Positions 12,850-13,018 of a stretch of 13,018 nt of DNA are shown here, piece after piece. The translations under genes were made by a program, and so were the position numbers. Under the pieces are notes generated by a model, which worked only from the letters and a program-made list of their open reading frames with translations, was not told where the DNA came from and ran no database searches. The stretch is from assembly GCA_902478605.1 (NCBI GenBank), contig CABSLQ010000072.1, forward strand, positions 1-13,018. Direction: 5' to 3'. Every line of letters begins with the position of its first letter. Position 1 is the stretch's first letter. Source of the DNA: an uncultured Oscillospiraceae bacterium (lineage in GTDB: Bacteria; Bacillota; Clostridia; Oscillospirales; Acutalibacteraceae).

Positions 12850-13018
12850 TGTGACAGAACGCCGCCGAACCGGCGTCAAGGTTGCAGGATGACCTCCATG
12901 CCGTCGGGGGTATCACTTAGATAAAGATACCACACCAATCCCACGCTGGCTTTTGCTCAACCGATACAGCCGGAGGGCTGGATAACAAGAAAAGGCGGTA
13001 TGCGCCCCGTGGAGGGGT
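12850..13018 (-). other. Possible decayed or partial minus-strand coding remnant
   Basis: No complete gene. On the minus strand the frame ending at TGA 12878-12876 reads ASVGLVWYLYLSDTPDGMEVILQP, which looks like a protein C-terminus. It is interrupted by an in-frame TGA at 12959-12957, beyond which the same frame is open to the window edge (RIPPFLVIQPSGCIG). An alternative minus frame is open from the edge to a TGA near 12911. It could be a pseudogene, a frameshifted gene, or noncoding. I do not recognise a family. Confidence 0.25.

Noticed and set aside
11578..12879. 433-codon open frame on the minus strand
   Set aside because: Antisense to mutS2 and runs through the strong terminator hairpin; a codon-bias shadow.
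12957..12959. In-frame TGA as a selenocysteine codon
   Set aside because: No convincing downstream stem-loop of the bacterial SECIS type and no recognised selenoprotein context. A decayed gene or error is simpler.

Overview
The window looks like chromosomal core DNA from a GC-rich, endospore-forming member of the Clostridia (Bacillota), possibly of the Oscillospirales. The evidence is three sporulation genes (ylbJ, yqfC, yqfD), the Bacillota-type order yqfC-yqfD-phoH-ybeY-dgkA-era-yqzL-recO, strong purine-rich Shine-Dalgarno sites, and sigma-A promoters with near-consensus boxes. The taxonomic placement is an inference. There is no mobile element, CRISPR array, rRNA or phage gene.

Layout. 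Positions 1-115 hold no gene I can support. Positions 153-501 (minus) encode a complete tmRNA (ssrA) with its own terminator and promoter. Its -35 box overlaps the -35 box of a divergent promoter serving a small LURP-one-like gene (602-1078, plus). That gene meets mtaB (1079-2377, minus) stop codon to stop codon. The mtaB / HPr-like intergenic region (2378-2595) holds two divergent promoters and three related AT-centred palindromes that look like operators. The HPr-like protein (2596-2841) keeps the regulatory serine region of HPr but has lost the catalytic histidine loop. It ends at a perfect 22-bp hairpin. Beyond it are tRNA-Gly(GCC) with its own terminator and promoter (minus) and a small four-cysteine protein of unknown function (3140-3355, minus).

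Positions 3423-4583 (minus) encode YlbJ. Back to back with it starts a long plus-strand series, yqfC-yqfD. The gap carries two divergent sequences resembling sigma-E promoters whose -35 boxes overlap, as expected for mother-cell sporulation genes. A sigma-A-like promoter then precedes phoH-ybeY-dgkA-era-yqzL-recO-mutS2 (RNA metabolism, lipid carrier recycling, 30S maturation, recombination and ribosome/DNA quality control). The 7TM-HD phosphodiesterase gene (pgpH) and cdd found in this cluster in Bacillus are absent. Small hairpins sit directly on the ribosome binding sites of yqzL and mutS2; the mutS2 leader can form two mutually exclusive hairpins. A perfect 24-bp hairpin terminates the cluster after mutS2. 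The last 170 bases hold only an undetermined, possibly decayed minus-strand coding remnant.

No wholly new multi-gene system is evident. The items most worth checking are the histidine-less HPr paralogue with its palindromic sites, the switch-like mutS2 leader, the two intergenic regions with overlapping divergent -35 boxes, and a D-to-N change in the DgkA signature.
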